Shown here: positions 25,974-36,300 of the stretch, piece after piece
How the letters are laid out: every line of letters starts with the position of its first letter
Numbering within the stretch: position 1 is the first letter of the stretch
NCBI RefSeq assembly: GCF_004348825.1
Contig: NZ_SMJU01000001.1
Coordinates: 516,522 to 580,521, forward strand
Reading direction: 5' to 3'
DNA: 64,000 nucleotides
Source of the DNA: Arundinibacter roseus
GTDB taxonomy: Bacteria; Bacteroidota; Bacteroidia; Cytophagales; Spirosomataceae
The notes under the pieces: generated by a model
What the model was told of the DNA's origin: nothing
Seen by the model: only the letters and a program-made list of their open reading frames with translations
Database searches by the model: none
Made by a program: the position numbers and the translations under genes

Positions 25974-28900
25974 TTAATTCAGAAGCTCGTCAAAAGTAAG
26001 CGAGATGTAGTACATAGAACCAACTGCTGCGCTTCCGTAGGCCTGCACGTAAGGCTTGCCAAACAGGTTGGTACCTCCTACTTTCAGAATTGACTTAATA
26101 CCGGGCATCTTCATGCTTACCTGCGCGTCAATGTTGTTGATTGCCTGCACGGTGGTGTTTGAGAAAAGCGGTACGGTGGTAGTTGTAGGCTGTACAAATC
26201 CTGCTTCCCACACGAATGCATCCTGATGACGGTACGATACCGTAAATCCAACCTTATTGGCAGCGCCAATGCGACGACCGAATTTCAGGTTATAGCGGTT
26301 TGTCGGCGTGTTAAATCCGGCGTACTGCTGCTCAGGCGTGGGCACAAAGCGTCCCAGTTCATTATTAGCCATATTACCACCGACGTAGTAGCCTTTCGCA
26401 AGGGAATAATCAGCGCTGATGGCAAAGCCCTGTACATTGATAGACTCGTTGGTATTGGCCGGCCGCGAGTACGCAATACGTGTGCTCGCACTTCCTACAC
26501 CCGATTCAATGGGTAGTCCGGGACCAGCCGGAGCGGTGGGTACGATAATTACGGTTGAGCCAATGAAGTTGGTGTATTTGCTGAAATAGTAGTAGGCATC
26601 TACAAAAAGTTTCTTTCCGATCACACCTTTATACCCAATTTCATACGAAGCAATGCGCTCGGGTTTTAGCTCAGGTGCCTGATACTTTGGAACTGCGGCC
26701 AAAGCAAAGGCAGGCAATACCTGCGCTACAACTCCCGGCAAATTTGCCTGCAAAGCGCCCGGTAACTGTGCGGCTACTCCCTGCTGAATAGCTCCGGCAA
26801 TGACCTGCGGATTATTCGGAATTTGCCCTGCAGTAACAGCAGCATTGACGGCGGCTGTTACCGCGGCGTTTACCTGTTGTGTAATGGCAGCGGTGGCATA
26901 TTGCTGAGCCTGCTGCTGAACAGCCGGCTGCGCGGCATACTGAGCAATTACGGCAGGATCAAGATTCTGACGCAGTATTCCATTTTGCAGATTATAGCGA
27001 TTATTGAATTCATCCAAACCACCAATCAAAATGGCGTTTGGTGTACGAAGATCGATGTACTGATTCTGCGTGGTCGGAATCCGGAATCCTGACTGATACG
27101 ACAGGCGGATGTTGTGATTTCCGAACGTAGTCACGGCTGACAGACGCGGGGTAAACTGTCCGTCAAAATTCTCGTTTTTATCATAGCGCAACGAACCGGA
27201 CAATTTCAGGTGATCTTTGAAAAGTTGCTTACCTGCCTGTACAAAGGCACCGTACTCCGTAATACCAATGCTGCCATCGCGGCCGTCTTTGGTATCGGCA
27301 AACAGCGTTCCGTTGGAGCGCAGCTGATACTGACGTACATTGGCACCTACCAACAGCTCAACGACCTTGATTTCATTCTTGAAGTTATAAAGACCTTCAG
27401 CATGATACATATTCGTCCGATCCAGGAAGTTACTGCCATTTTCCGAAATCGGCGTATCACGCCATTTATTCAATAGTGAATTAAACCGCTCTGAACCCGG
27501 TGCGGGCATATCCCGATCAGCAAACTGACGAGCCAGCAAAAACGCCTGCTCCTGCGCAGCACCCTGCGCACGTGCCTGTACAAAAGCTCCGGCATATTCG
27601 CCAAACCAGGTGGCGTGCGGTTTGATTTCGTTCAGCATCGACACAGCCGCCAGGCCTGCAAGGTATGAGTCGCCGGAGCGCTCCTGTGTGGTGTAGGCAC
27701 GAACGGTGAAGTTGTCGCCCCGAAGTTCAAGTTTGCCTTGTGCCAGATTAAAATTACGCAACGAGTAGCGACCCGTGCCCGTGTACACTGTTGTACCGTA
27801 GCCGTAGTTAAACTGCCCGATTGCCTCAATTTTATCATTAATCCGATAGTGTAAGGCAAGGTTTGTTTTAAAAGACTTAGTATTATAATCTACCAAATCC
27901 CGCTCCGCAAATCCTGTCCGGCTCACGTTCGTGCTTGGTAACAGTCCCAGGGCATTGGCAGGAAGCAACCCGGCACCGACGAGGCTTTGCCCTACGGTAT
28001 TGAGGTTGGCCTGTACTTCATCCCCGTAGTAGTTCATGCCGTCGTAGTCGTTGTTGACACCTGCGCCGCGGGTTCCGTCCTGCACACCGCCTACGTTGAG
28101 GTTGGTGGCGTCGCTTGCCTGCCAATCCTGCGCCTGTATGTACGAAACGTTTACCTTGTAGGCCCACTTGTTATTGAACGCTTTGGCATACCGAATAGAG
28201 GCATCGTAAAATGGCGTGTTGACTACATCACGGTTGTTAGCGCTCATAATTCCGGTCTTAACCGACGCACTTAGTCCCTGATACAAAAACGGGCTTTTGC
28301 TATTCATCAAAACCAAACCATTGATGGCGTTTGGGCCATACAATGCCGAAGCAGCGCCGGGCAATACATCCACGCTTTCGAGGTCGAGTTCGGGAATTCC
28401 TACGATGTTATCAATCGGGAAATTCAGCCCCGGAGCGGAGTTGTCCATTCCGTCAATCATCTGTACGGTCCGTGGGTTTCCGGTTGCGCCAAAACCCCGC
28501 ATGTTGATTGATTTGAAGAGCAAACCCTGCGTGGTAAGGTCAATACCTTTAAGATTGGCCAAACCGTCATAAAAACTGCCCGCCGGGTTATCCCGAATTG
28601 CCCGGATGTCCATCCGTTCTACAGCAACCGGCGACTTCATGACGCTTTCTTCTACCCGTGAAGCCGATACAATGACTTCCTGTCCCATAATCGCCTGCTC
28701 TTTCAGGCTAATTTCCAGATCCGACCGATTACCCGAAATCTCAACTTCCTGGGACTCATACCCAACCGAACTGATAATGATCTGAAACGGAGGGCGAGTA
28801 GTAGTGGTCAGTTCAAACGTTCCGGAAGCATCAGTAATTGTTCCGATTACTTTTCCTTTAACCTGAATACTCACGCCAATCAGACCGTCGCGAGTTCCTG

Positions 28901-29018
28901 CATCCAACACTTTTCCGGCAATGGTAACAGAGCCATTCTGACCATATGAAAATGAGGAGTTCATGAGAATTAACAGCACCGTGATGTACGATACTGTCTT
29001 TTTTAATACTTTCAGCAT
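25974..29018 (-). CDS. TonB-dependent receptor with an Ala/Gln-rich insertion
   Basis: A 1014-residue outer-membrane receptor. A signal peptide (MLKVLKKTVSYITVLLILMN, ending near FSYGQ) is followed by a carboxypeptidase-regulatory-like domain (about 28-115), a plug (about 120-250, with MRGFGATGNPRTVQMIDGMD and VDVLPGAASALYGPNAINGL), and a 22-strand-type barrel ending in YYISLTFDELLN. Residues about 687-776 are a low-complexity stretch rich in Ala, Gln, Val and Pro, between VIAQYAAQPAVQQQ and ALAAVPKYQAPELKPERI; it would sit in an extracellular loop. No SusD-like lipoprotein follows. The ligand is unknown; siderophore or oligomer uptake are both possible. Confidence 0.9.
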   Translation of the reverse strand: MLKVLKKTVSYITVLLILMNSSFSYGQNGSVTIAGKVLDAGTRDGLIGVSIQVKGKVIGTITDASGTFELTTTTRPPFQIIISSVGYESQEVEISGNRSDLEISLKEQAIMGQEVIVSASRVEESVMKSPVAVERMDIRAIRDNPAGSFYDGLANLKGIDLTTQGLLFKSINMRGFGATGNPRTVQMIDGMDNSAPGLNFPIDNIVGIPELDLESVDVLPGAASALYGPNAINGLVLMNSKSPFLYQGLSASVKTGIMSANNRDVVNTPFYDASIRYAKAFNNKWAYKVNVSYIQAQDWQASDATNLNVGGVQDGTRGAGVNNDYDGMNYYGDEVQANLNTVGQSLVGAGLLPANALGLLPSTNVSRTGFAERDLVDYNTKSFKTNLALHYRINDKIEAIGQFNYGYGTTVYTGTGRYSLRNFNLAQGKLELRGDNFTVRAYTTQERSGDSYLAGLAAVSMLNEIKPHATWFGEYAGAFVQARAQGAAQEQAFLLARQFADRDMPAPGSERFNSLLNKWRDTPISENGSNFLDRTNMYHAEGLYNFKNEIKVVELLVGANVRQYQLRSNGTLFADTKDGRDGSIGITEYGAFVQAGKQLFKDHLKLSGSLRYDKNENFDGQFTPRLSAVTTFGNHNIRLSYQSGFRIPTTQNQYIDLRTPNAILIGGLDEFNNRYNLQNGILRQNLDPAVIAQYAAQPAVQQQAQQYATAAITQQVNAAVTAAVNAAVTAGQIPNNPQVIAGAIQQGVAAQLPGALQANLPGVVAQVLPAFALAAVPKYQAPELKPERIASYEIGYKGVIGKKLFVDAYYYFSKYTNFIGSTVIIVPTAPAGPGLPIESGVGSASTRIAYSRPANTNESINVQGFAISADYSLAKGYYVGGNMANNELGRFVPTPEQQYAGFNTPTNRYNLKFGRRIGAANKVGFTVSYRHQDAFVWEAGFVQPTTTTVPLFSNTTVQAINNIDAQVSMKMPGIKSILKVGGTNLFGKPYVQAYGSAAVGSMYYISLTFDELLN

Positions 29019-29331
29019 AAATTGTTTAGTGGGGGTTAATTGTTTGTTGTTCGCATATAAAATGTAATATTAAAAATAAGTATTATTATTATACCATTTT
29101 TTCTCAAAATCATCAAAAAATTACAATTCAGCCGCATTAAAATTATTTAAATAGTACAAAATCAGCCCTTTGCTTTGTAACTCAGGTCCCTAGACGTAAA
29201 ATATATGTAACTGAATTTAAAGTTGTTTCTAAAAAATCTATTGAGATCGTTTTCTAAAAAACAACAACCTCCGACAAGAAAAGTAATAGATTTGTTTTAT
29301 TAGTCCTTATCATCAAAATGCACTTCCAATC
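29019..29331. other. Divergent promoter region of the TonB receptor and manC
   Basis: About 310 bp, AT-rich, no ORF. TAGATTTG at 29287-29294 matches TAnnTTTG and lies 37 bp before the manC ATG. No TTG is found 20 bp upstream of it. I see no clear promoter for the receptor gene. Confidence 0.4.
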
Positions 29332-30399
29332 ATGCAAAATACCTATGTAATCATTATGGCCGGTGGTGTCGGAACCCGTTTCTGGCCTTTTAGCCGCACC
29401 AACTATCCTAAGCAATTTCATGATGTACTGGGCACCGGAAAATCAATGCTCCAACAAACCGTTGAGCGATTTGAAGGAATATGCCCCATCGAAAATATTT
29501 ATGTAGTAACCAATCATGAATATGAACAACTGGTTACGGAGCAGCTTCCATTGCTCATGCCGGACCAGATTTTACTGGAACCTCACCGCCGCAATACCGC
29601 TCCCTGCATTGCCTACGCCTGCTACAAAATCGGGGCCAAAAATCCCGACGCTAACATTGTGGTAGCACCCGCCGATCACATTATTCTGAAAGAGGAAACT
29701 TTTCGCGATACGATCCGGGTGGCTTTGGGAGCCACGCGACAGGAAGATATTCTGGTAACATTGGGGATTCAGCCCACGCGGCCCGATACGGGCTATGGGT
29801 ATATTCAGTACATTCCGGATAAGCGAATGGTAAAAAAGGTAAAAACTTTTACCGAAAAGCCCCACCTCGACCTGGCTATTCAGTTTCTGGAAAGCGGTGA
29901 TTTTGTCTGGAATGCCGGGATTTTTGTCTGGAATGTACGTGCACTGAAAAATGCCGTCACGAGCTTCCTTCCTGACATTGCGGAGTTATTTGGAGAAGGG
30001 GAAAAGTACTATTATACGCAGGAAGAGGTACCTTATATTAACAAGATTTACTCCCATTGCGGCAATATTTCCATTGACAACGGCATCATGGAAAAAGCTG
30101 ATAATGTCCACGTAGTGCTTAGCAGTTTTGGCTGGTCTGACCTCGGTACCTGGAAGTCGTTGTATGAAGTTTCGGAAAAAGACGAAAACCAAAACGTCAC
30201 GGATGGAAATCTGATTCTGCACGATACGCAGGATTGCATCATCAAAACGCCCGCCGATAAGTTGGTAGCCATCAACGGTCTTCATGGGTTTATCGTGGCT
30301 GAGTACGACGACGTTTTGCTGATTTGCCGAAAAGAGGAAGAGCAAAAAGTGAAAGAGTTGGTGGCCCAGGCCCGCGAACTCAATCCAAAGTATAGCTAA
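29332..30399 (+). CDS. manC: Mannose-1-phosphate guanylyltransferase
   Basis: A 355-residue nucleotidyltransferase that makes GDP-mannose from mannose 1-phosphate and GTP for capsule, LPS or glycoprotein sugars. The signature loop is MAGGVGTRFWPFSRTNYPKQ. Also present are LLEPHRRNTAPCIAYA, VAPADHII, the FTEKP motif and SFGWSDLGTWKSLYE. It is the short form without the C-terminal isomerase domain of bifunctional enzymes. The gene stands alone between a divergent receptor gene and a terminator. Confidence 0.93.
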   Translation: MQNTYVIIMAGGVGTRFWPFSRTNYPKQFHDVLGTGKSMLQQTVERFEGICPIENIYVVTNHEYEQLVTEQLPLLMPDQILLEPHRRNTAPCIAYACYKIGAKNPDANIVVAPADHIILKEETFRDTIRVALGATRQEDILVTLGIQPTRPDTGYGYIQYIPDKRMVKKVKTFTEKPHLDLAIQFLESGDFVWNAGIFVWNVRALKNAVTSFLPDIAELFGEGEKYYYTQEEVPYINKIYSHCGNISIDNGIMEKADNVHVVLSSFGWSDLGTWKSLYEVSEKDENQNVTDGNLILHDTQDCIIKTPADKLVAINGLHGFIVAEYDDVLLICRKEEEQKVKELVAQARELNPKYS

Positions 30400-30441
30400 G
30401 CCTAAAAAAGGGAATAGATCAATCGTTCAAAATTGAGTAAC

Positions 30442-30500
30442 AAAAAACCTCCGCTGGAAAGAACCTGTCTACAAAACGGGCCTACCCTCCGGAGGTTTTT
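30442..30500. terminator. Terminator between manC and thiL
   Basis: AAAAACCTCCG (30443-30453) pairs with CGGAGGTTTTT (30490-30500), 11 bp, around a 36-base loop. A and T runs on the two sides suit both convergent genes. Confidence 0.75.
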
Positions 30501-30516
30501 CATTTTATTTTTGTAA

Positions 30517-31551
30517 TTATTGATTAAAATGATTCCAGCCCTGCGCCGTAATGGGTAGCCGGTTGCCTCCTTTGGTGGCAAGCTGAATTTCAGCAGGCTT
30601 GTCGGTCATGTAGCCAATGACGCTAATATTGGGGCTGTTTTTTACACGATCATAGTCAGCCTGTTTGATGGTAAAAAGCAGTTCATAATCTTCGCCGCCG
30701 TTCATAGCTGCCGTAATCGGGCTTAAATTCAGCTCGGTTCCGATCAGGTAAACCTGTTCGTCAATTGGAATATTTTCTTCAAAAACCAACGCTCCTACCC
30801 CCGATTGGCTGCACAAGTGCAAGAGCTCCGAAGCCAGGCCATCCGATACATCAATCATAGCGGTAGGCACTACGCCTGCGTCCCGTAGTTCGTAGATCAC
30901 GTCCATGCGTGCCTCCGGTTTGAGCTGCCGCTGAATGATATATTCATTTCCTTCGAGTTCCGGCTGCATGCCCGGATTAGCCATGTATACCTGTTTTTCT
31001 CTTTCCAGCACCTGTAAGCCCATATATGCTCCGCCCAGGTCACCGGTCACACAGAGCAGATCATTGGGTTTTGCGGTCTTGCGATACGTAACTTTTTCCT
31101 TAGCAACCTTGCCAAAAACGCTCACCGAAATCAGCAAACCCGAGCGGGAAGCCGACAGGTCGCCACCCACGAGGTCAACTTTGAAATCGTCGCAGGCGGC
31201 TCGCATTCCTGCATAAAGTTCTTCCACCGCTTCTACCGAAAAACGATTGCTTAGCGCCAAACCCACCGTCACCTGCCCCGGAATGCCGTTCATGGCGGCA
31301 ATATCCGACACATTCACGGCGATAGCTTTATAACCGACGTGTTTTAGTGGACAAAAAGCCAGATCAAAGTGTACACCTTCGAGAAGCAAATCGGTGGAAA
31401 GCAGGCCATATTCGGTGCCGAGGTCGATCACGGCAGTATCGTCGCCGATGCCCAGAACGGAATCGGGAAGTGTTGGGGTAAAATTTTCGCTTAGACGGCG
31501 GATCAGGCCAAATTCTCCCAGCGAGGCTATTTCAGTACGGGATTGTGTCAT
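30517..31551 (-). CDS. thiL: Thiamine-monophosphate kinase
   Basis: A 344-residue enzyme that phosphorylates thiamine monophosphate to the active cofactor thiamine diphosphate. The N-terminal metal/ATP motif is VLGIGDDTAVI, followed by LLSTDLLLEGVHFD, VNVSDIAAMNG, LVGGDLSAS and, in the C-terminal half, MIDVSDGLASELLHL and NGGEDYELLFT. Length and motif order are normal for ThiL. The related purM-type fold is also seen in the purM product at 40357-41520, but the motifs distinguish the two. A terminator separates it from the lipoprotein gene upstream. Confidence 0.94.
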   Translation of the reverse strand: MTQSRTEIASLGEFGLIRRLSENFTPTLPDSVLGIGDDTAVIDLGTEYGLLSTDLLLEGVHFDLAFCPLKHVGYKAIAVNVSDIAAMNGIPGQVTVGLALSNRFSVEAVEELYAGMRAACDDFKVDLVGGDLSASRSGLLISVSVFGKVAKEKVTYRKTAKPNDLLCVTGDLGGAYMGLQVLEREKQVYMANPGMQPELEGNEYIIQRQLKPEARMDVIYELRDAGVVPTAMIDVSDGLASELLHLCSQSGVGALVFEENIPIDEQVYLIGTELNLSPITAAMNGGEDYELLFTIKQADYDRVKNSPNISVIGYMTDKPAEIQLATKGGNRLPITAQGWNHFNQ

Positions 31552-31580
31552 ATACAGAACAGAGTTGTTAAAAACAAGAA

Positions 31581-31608
31581 GAAGCCGATTCAGCGTAGAA
31601 CCGGCTTC
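31581..31608 (-). terminator. Terminator after the lipocalin-like lipoprotein gene
   Basis: GAAGCCG / CGGCTTC stem (31581-31587 with 31602-31608). On the minus strand it is followed by TTCTTGTTTTTAAC. It lies between the lipoprotein stop and the thiL start. Confidence 0.55.
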
Positions 31609-31632
31609 CTATAATTCCTTTTGATGCTCTTT

Positions 31633-32079
31633 CTACGGATTTGAAAGAGTGTATTGGTTGATGGTTCCTCCGGTTTTAACGCTTGCCGTAGTACGGGCCA
31701 GCGTCATCATGGTATCTTCAAAGGACGAAATAGTGAACTCTATGGTTCCGTTGGTTCCGGTAGGAATTGGATTCAGGTTTTTAAGGATGAGCCGGGTATC
31801 CCCGTTTAGCTCCCATTGGCCGGTAAAAACAGTTCCGTCTACTTCGGTCAAGGTAGCTGCGCCCGAAGCGTTGAGCACAAGCTTGAAGCCTGAATAGCCG
31901 GGCTTGGTGTTGTTGGCGCCTCCTTTGGTGAATACAACGGTACTTCCTTCACGTACAGACTCCGCGGACCAGGCTTTGGCAATTCGTTCTGTCAGGGGCG
32001 GTGGATCTTTTTTACAACTCGTAGCAAACAAACCTATGGCGACAACTAAGCTCCAAAGAATAGGTTGAAATTTTCTCAT
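31633..32079 (-). CDS. Lipocalin-like lipoprotein
   Basis: A 148-residue protein with a lipoprotein signal: MRKFQPILWSLVVAIGLF then a lipobox ending ATSC, with Cys22 as the likely lipidation site, followed by KKDPPP. The rest has the short beta-strand pattern of small Bacteroidota lipocalin-like lipoproteins (AKAWSAESVREGSTVVF, GTVFTGQWELNGDTRLIL). The ligand and function are unknown. A TAAATTTG element on the minus strand at 32138-32145 lies about 60 bp upstream. Confidence 0.7.
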   Translation of the reverse strand: MRKFQPILWSLVVAIGLFATSCKKDPPPLTERIAKAWSAESVREGSTVVFTKGGANNTKPGYSGFKLVLNASGAATLTEVDGTVFTGQWELNGDTRLILKNLNPIPTGTNGTIEFTISSFEDTMMTLARTTASVKTGGTINQYTLSNP

Positions 32080-32236
32080 ATCCTCACGATCAATTATTTT
32101 TCCTCAAAAGAACGAATTTTTTACGTTTTTTTATACTCAAATTTACACCTAATTCCGAAAACTATACACATTTGCTTTGTTACACTCCATTTATAAATGT
32201 ATCCAACTATATAGTCAACGACTTTTCCTTTTTCGT

Positions 32237-32464
32237 ATGAAAGAATATACCCGAGCCCAGCTTGCGCTGAGAAACGGACAGGATCGTGAGGAGATTTGGT
32301 GTGCTTACCAAGGCCTCATTTATGACGTATCGCCATCGCGTCTATGGAAAAATGGGAAGCATTATGAGCATTGGGCTGGTCAGGACCTGACCCAGGAACT
32401 GTCGGCAGCTCCCCATACCGACGGTGTTTTTTCTCGTTTTATTATCATTGGAAAATTAAAATGA
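32237..32464 (+). CDS. Short cytochrome b5-like heme-binding domain protein
   Basis: A 75-residue single-domain protein. I start at ATG 32237, which gives the family's usual beginning MKEYTRAQLALRNGQD; an upstream in-frame start adds 20 residues of no clear character. Blocks typical of bacterial short b5 proteins are AYQGLIYDVSPSRLW, GKHYEHWAGQDLT and APHTDGVF; His42, His45 and His60 are candidate heme ligands. An electron-transfer or heme-binding role is inferred from the family. The stop codon overlaps the next gene's ATG (ATGA at 32461-32464). Confidence 0.8.
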   Translation: MKEYTRAQLALRNGQDREEIWCAYQGLIYDVSPSRLWKNGKHYEHWAGQDLTQELSAAPHTDGVFSRFIIIGKLK

Positions 32465-33297
32465 TGCTCCTAGCCGATAGCGGCTCTACCAAAACAGACT
32501 GGCTGTTGGTGGGGCCCGAACTTATTTCTTTTCAATCCGCTGGTTTTAACCCGTTTTATCAAACGTACGAGGCCATTCTGGAAGGTCTGCAAGTGGGCGT
32601 AGCCCCACAGGTGCAGGGCGAGGAGGTTTCCGAAATATTTTTTTACGGAGCAGGCTGCGCCGACCCTGTTTCCTCCCGCCCGATTCGGGATGCTTTGGCC
32701 GCAACGTTTCCCGACGCGGCCACAATTGACGTCCAAAGCGACCTGCTTGCAGCGGCCCGCGCCCTTTGCGGCAGGGAGGCAGGCATTGCCTGTATTTTGG
32801 GAACGGGCTCCAACAACGCGCAGTACGACGGGCAAACGATTCAGAACAATATTGGCTCTCTGGGTTTTTGGCTGGGTGATGAAGGCAGCGGTGCTTACCT
32901 GGGCAAGCAGCTCGTATCTCAGTACCTGCACAAGGTTCTGCCCGATGAGCTTCGGCTTGACTTCCAGGCGACTTACCCCGAGGTTAATCGCCTGATGGTA
33001 CTTGACCGGGCTTATAAGCAACCATTTCCAAACCGCTTTTTCGGCACATTTACCCCTTTTCTTTCCCGACATATGGAGCATCCTGCGGTTCAGAAATTAG
33101 TAAAGGATGCCTTTCGGACTTTTCTGAATTTATACGTACGCCCGCATCCAAACGCCTTTTCTCTACCTATCCACTTCACCGGATCCATCGCCTGTGTTTT
33201 CGGGAAACCTCTGCTGGAAGTAGTAGCCGAACAGCAGCTGCAACCGGGTAGAATCCAAAAAAGCCCCATGGAGGGGCTTCTTCGGTATCATCAATAA
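32461..33297 (+). CDS. BadF/BadG-type ATPase, N-acetylglucosamine-kinase-like
   Basis: A 278-residue protein of the ASKHA superfamily. The start is the ATG at 32461 or 32464, overlapping the cytochrome b5-like stop codon, so translation is probably coupled. The phosphate-1 motif is LADSGSTKTDWLL, followed by ACILGTGSNNAQYDG and GFWLGDEGSGAYLGKQL, and near the end HFTGSIACVFGKPL. This set is typical of the Bacteroidota N-acetylglucosamine kinase group, which phosphorylates amino sugars from cell-wall or chitin recycling. The exact substrate is not shown. The next gene is convergent. Confidence 0.8.
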   Translation: MMLLADSGSTKTDWLLVGPELISFQSAGFNPFYQTYEAILEGLQVGVAPQVQGEEVSEIFFYGAGCADPVSSRPIRDALAATFPDAATIDVQSDLLAAARALCGREAGIACILGTGSNNAQYDGQTIQNNIGSLGFWLGDEGSGAYLGKQLVSQYLHKVLPDELRLDFQATYPEVNRLMVLDRAYKQPFPNRFFGTFTPFLSRHMEHPAVQKLVKDAFRTFLNLYVRPHPNAFSLPIHFTGSIACVFGKPLLEVVAEQQLQPGRIQKSPMEGLLRYHQ

Positions 33298-33313
33298 CAT
33301 TTGCGGTTCAATT

Positions 33314-36300
33314 CTAGGGCATTTTTACAATCTTTACGGCTTTTTGCTTTCCGTTGTCTTCGGTGAGGCGGAGAATATAGGTGCCGGGCGTCGGTGTGGT
33401 TTGGGAGAGGTCGAGTTCCAGCAAGGCCCCTTCCACGCGCCAGTTTGATGCGGGTAGCGGAAGTTGGGCACCTTCAACTGACCATACCTCCACCGCTTTC
33501 AACGACGAATATCCTTCGGCTGCAATCTGAACCTGTACCCGGTTTGTGTAAGGATTTGGGAATGGTTTCCAAAGCTCAGCCGCCGGCGCAGGTATATACT
33601 CGACCACGCCTTCGCGCACCGGTGTGTTACTAGCCACAATAATATCAAACTGTATGGTACGACTCGTGACTACCGTAGTATTGCGATAAGCGGTCACTTT
33701 AAACTGATAAGTACCAACCCGGGGTTTAAACCCAGACGTTCCAGGATATAATCCAAAGGGGGCTGCCTCATCCGAACCTTTATAGGTTACAGGTCCCGTC
33801 ATTTCAAACATAATGGTTGTAATGTTCGCGTTACTTTCAATAAATATGTTGACAGTATCCGAGAGTGTACTTAATGCTATAATGTCGGCATTGGCAATTT
33901 CCCGAATAACGCCCGACGCTCCTCCTGCCTTGTGGAGCATGACGCGGAGTTCGGGTTTTTGAACGATAATCCTGAACTCAACTTCTGTCGTACCTCCTTT
34001 ACTATCTCTTGCGATGGCTTTCATTGGATATTCACCAACCGCCGTCGGATTTCCGGAAAGCCTGGAACCGTTGGCCGTAATGCCGGGTGGCAAAGCTGAT
34101 GCATAGCTAATCGTGAGGGTGCTGGTTTGAGCATCTTTAAAATATTGCAGGATATCAAAATAAAAGACCTGACCCATGACTGCCAACAGATCGGGTATGC
34201 GGTTGAATGCCGGAGGCGCTACATTTTTCCTGACTGTTAGTTTGAACGAGGTTTGTACAAAGGCCTCTTTATTATCAAACGCTTTTACAACAACCAAAAA
34301 CTCTCCTGTCTGCGTAGGTGTCCCTCCGATGGTTTTACCCTGAGCAGTTAGACCGGCGGGCAGGCCAGAAATTTCCAGGCGGGTAATCTCCCCATCTGTA
34401 TCCAGAAAAGTATCGTCCGGTAGTACATATGAAAACACTGCGCCACTATCTGCTACCTGATCGGTCAGAGCCTTTGCGACAAGTGGCGCTTTATTTTCAG
34501 GGAATACGGTCAATTGAAAAGTTAGTTGAACAGAAGCATTTTCATTGTCGGTCGCAATAGCAATGAGCTGAAAAACCCCGACTTTTTTTGGAACCCCTGA
34601 TATCAAGCTTCCATTGCCGCTCATGCCCTCCGGCAAGCCCAACACGGTAACAGAGCTGATCTGACCATCGCTATCGGAAAAGATATTACCAGGGATTGTG
34701 TAGCTAAATGGTTTGTTGATCTCCGCCGACAAATTGGAAAGCCTTCCGCTTACGTAGGGCGGAATGTTATCTGCTGATATCGTAAATTTAAATTTCGTTT
34801 CCGAAGAGCTTCCTCCATTGTCCGTGGCGCGTACGTTTACTGTATAAATACCTTTTTGGGTGGGGGTGCCGGAAATTAACGTACCATCTCCTCTCAGCCC
34901 GTCCGGAAGTCCGGTGATGGTAAATGAGTTCAAAAAGCCGTCAGGATCTATAAAGGTGCTGTCCGAAAGCCGAAGGGCAAAGGGCTGCCCCGTCTTGGCA
35001 AACAAGTCTGCCGGAACCTTATGAAGTACCGGTGGAAGATTTTGGTTTTGACTGTTTTCCACCACCACAAACCGCAGGACTTGCTCACTCAGCAATGAGC
35101 CTTTCAGATTGGCTTGTACATATGATTTTATAGTAAGCGTATAGTTTCCGGATTTCAACATCACTCCGCCATTATCTCCAAACAACCCGTAGGGCGCCTG
35201 ACTATCTTCGCTGCTGATCGAGTAGGGACCCGACATGGCAAACGAGTAGCTTCCCACTGCACCGCTGCGCGGAGAAACCAGAATATTACTCGTTTGCCTG
35301 ATGTCCTCGCCCCGTAGCGTATCCCCCTCCTGAATGTACCGCACAAATCGGCGGGTCAGGAAGTTACCGGCTTTGAAAAGACTTACTATATTCCCGCTGG
35401 AAGTTCCGGTGACGGATAGTTTGAACGTCGTTGACACTTTCGCTCCCGAATTGTCAGTAGCCGTAATCGTAATCGTATGCTCGCCGGTGGCAAAAGCCTT
35501 CCCTTCTATCCGCCAGCCCGAAAGGCTAAGTCCGGTGGGCAGGCCGGTAGCGGTAATACCGGTGATAAATCCGTCGGGATCGCGAAATGCCTGCGTCGGA
35601 ATTTCGTACTGAAACCATTGGCTAACCGTTGCCAGTTGGTTCATCAGGGGCGTTTGTACAACGGGCAATTGATTTGCAATGGTCGTTTCGCCCAGCATAT
35701 CTTCCAGCAAAAGGACTTTCACCGGTCTTCTTGTTTTGTTGTACTCTGTGCGCCACCTTCCCTGCACACTGGAAGTCCCACCCTGAGAGACTGCCTCAGA
35801 AAGTGTGTAGCTTACGGTTTGGGTTGTCTGAATTTGTTGAACGGGAGAATTTAACCACTTGGCCGCCATTTCCCGTATCAGATTTTCGCCAGCCGGAAAG
35901 TTGAAGCTTTGATCAAAACCAAAAAAATTAACCCAATCGGCTCCGTGTTCAAAGGCTTCATTGATGTGTTCTCGCCAGTTTTGTTCGCCAATTGCATTTA
36001 CGTTTCCTATTTCCTGTCCAACGATTTTGCCGGGCAGGTTACTCCGTACAAGATCCGTCGCAAATCGGTGCGGATACTCGTAGTTATCATTAAGTTTCAA
36101 TCCATCGGTATTTTCACACAAATCTTTGAAGCCCAGGGTAATCCGCAAAATACTTAACGGATCATAGCAGCTCCCCATATCGTTTATGTACTTGTAGCTG
36201 GGATCTACACTTTTGGTTGTTGCAATAAATTTTTGAATGATATTTTTAAGTTCATAGTGTCGAAACAAATACCAGTCCTTCCCGATTGCTCCGTAGGTGG

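Noticed and set aside
30442..30500. Third member of the shared-arm terminator family
   Set aside because: Its arms (AAAAACCTCCG) do not match the ATAACCAA arms of the other two.
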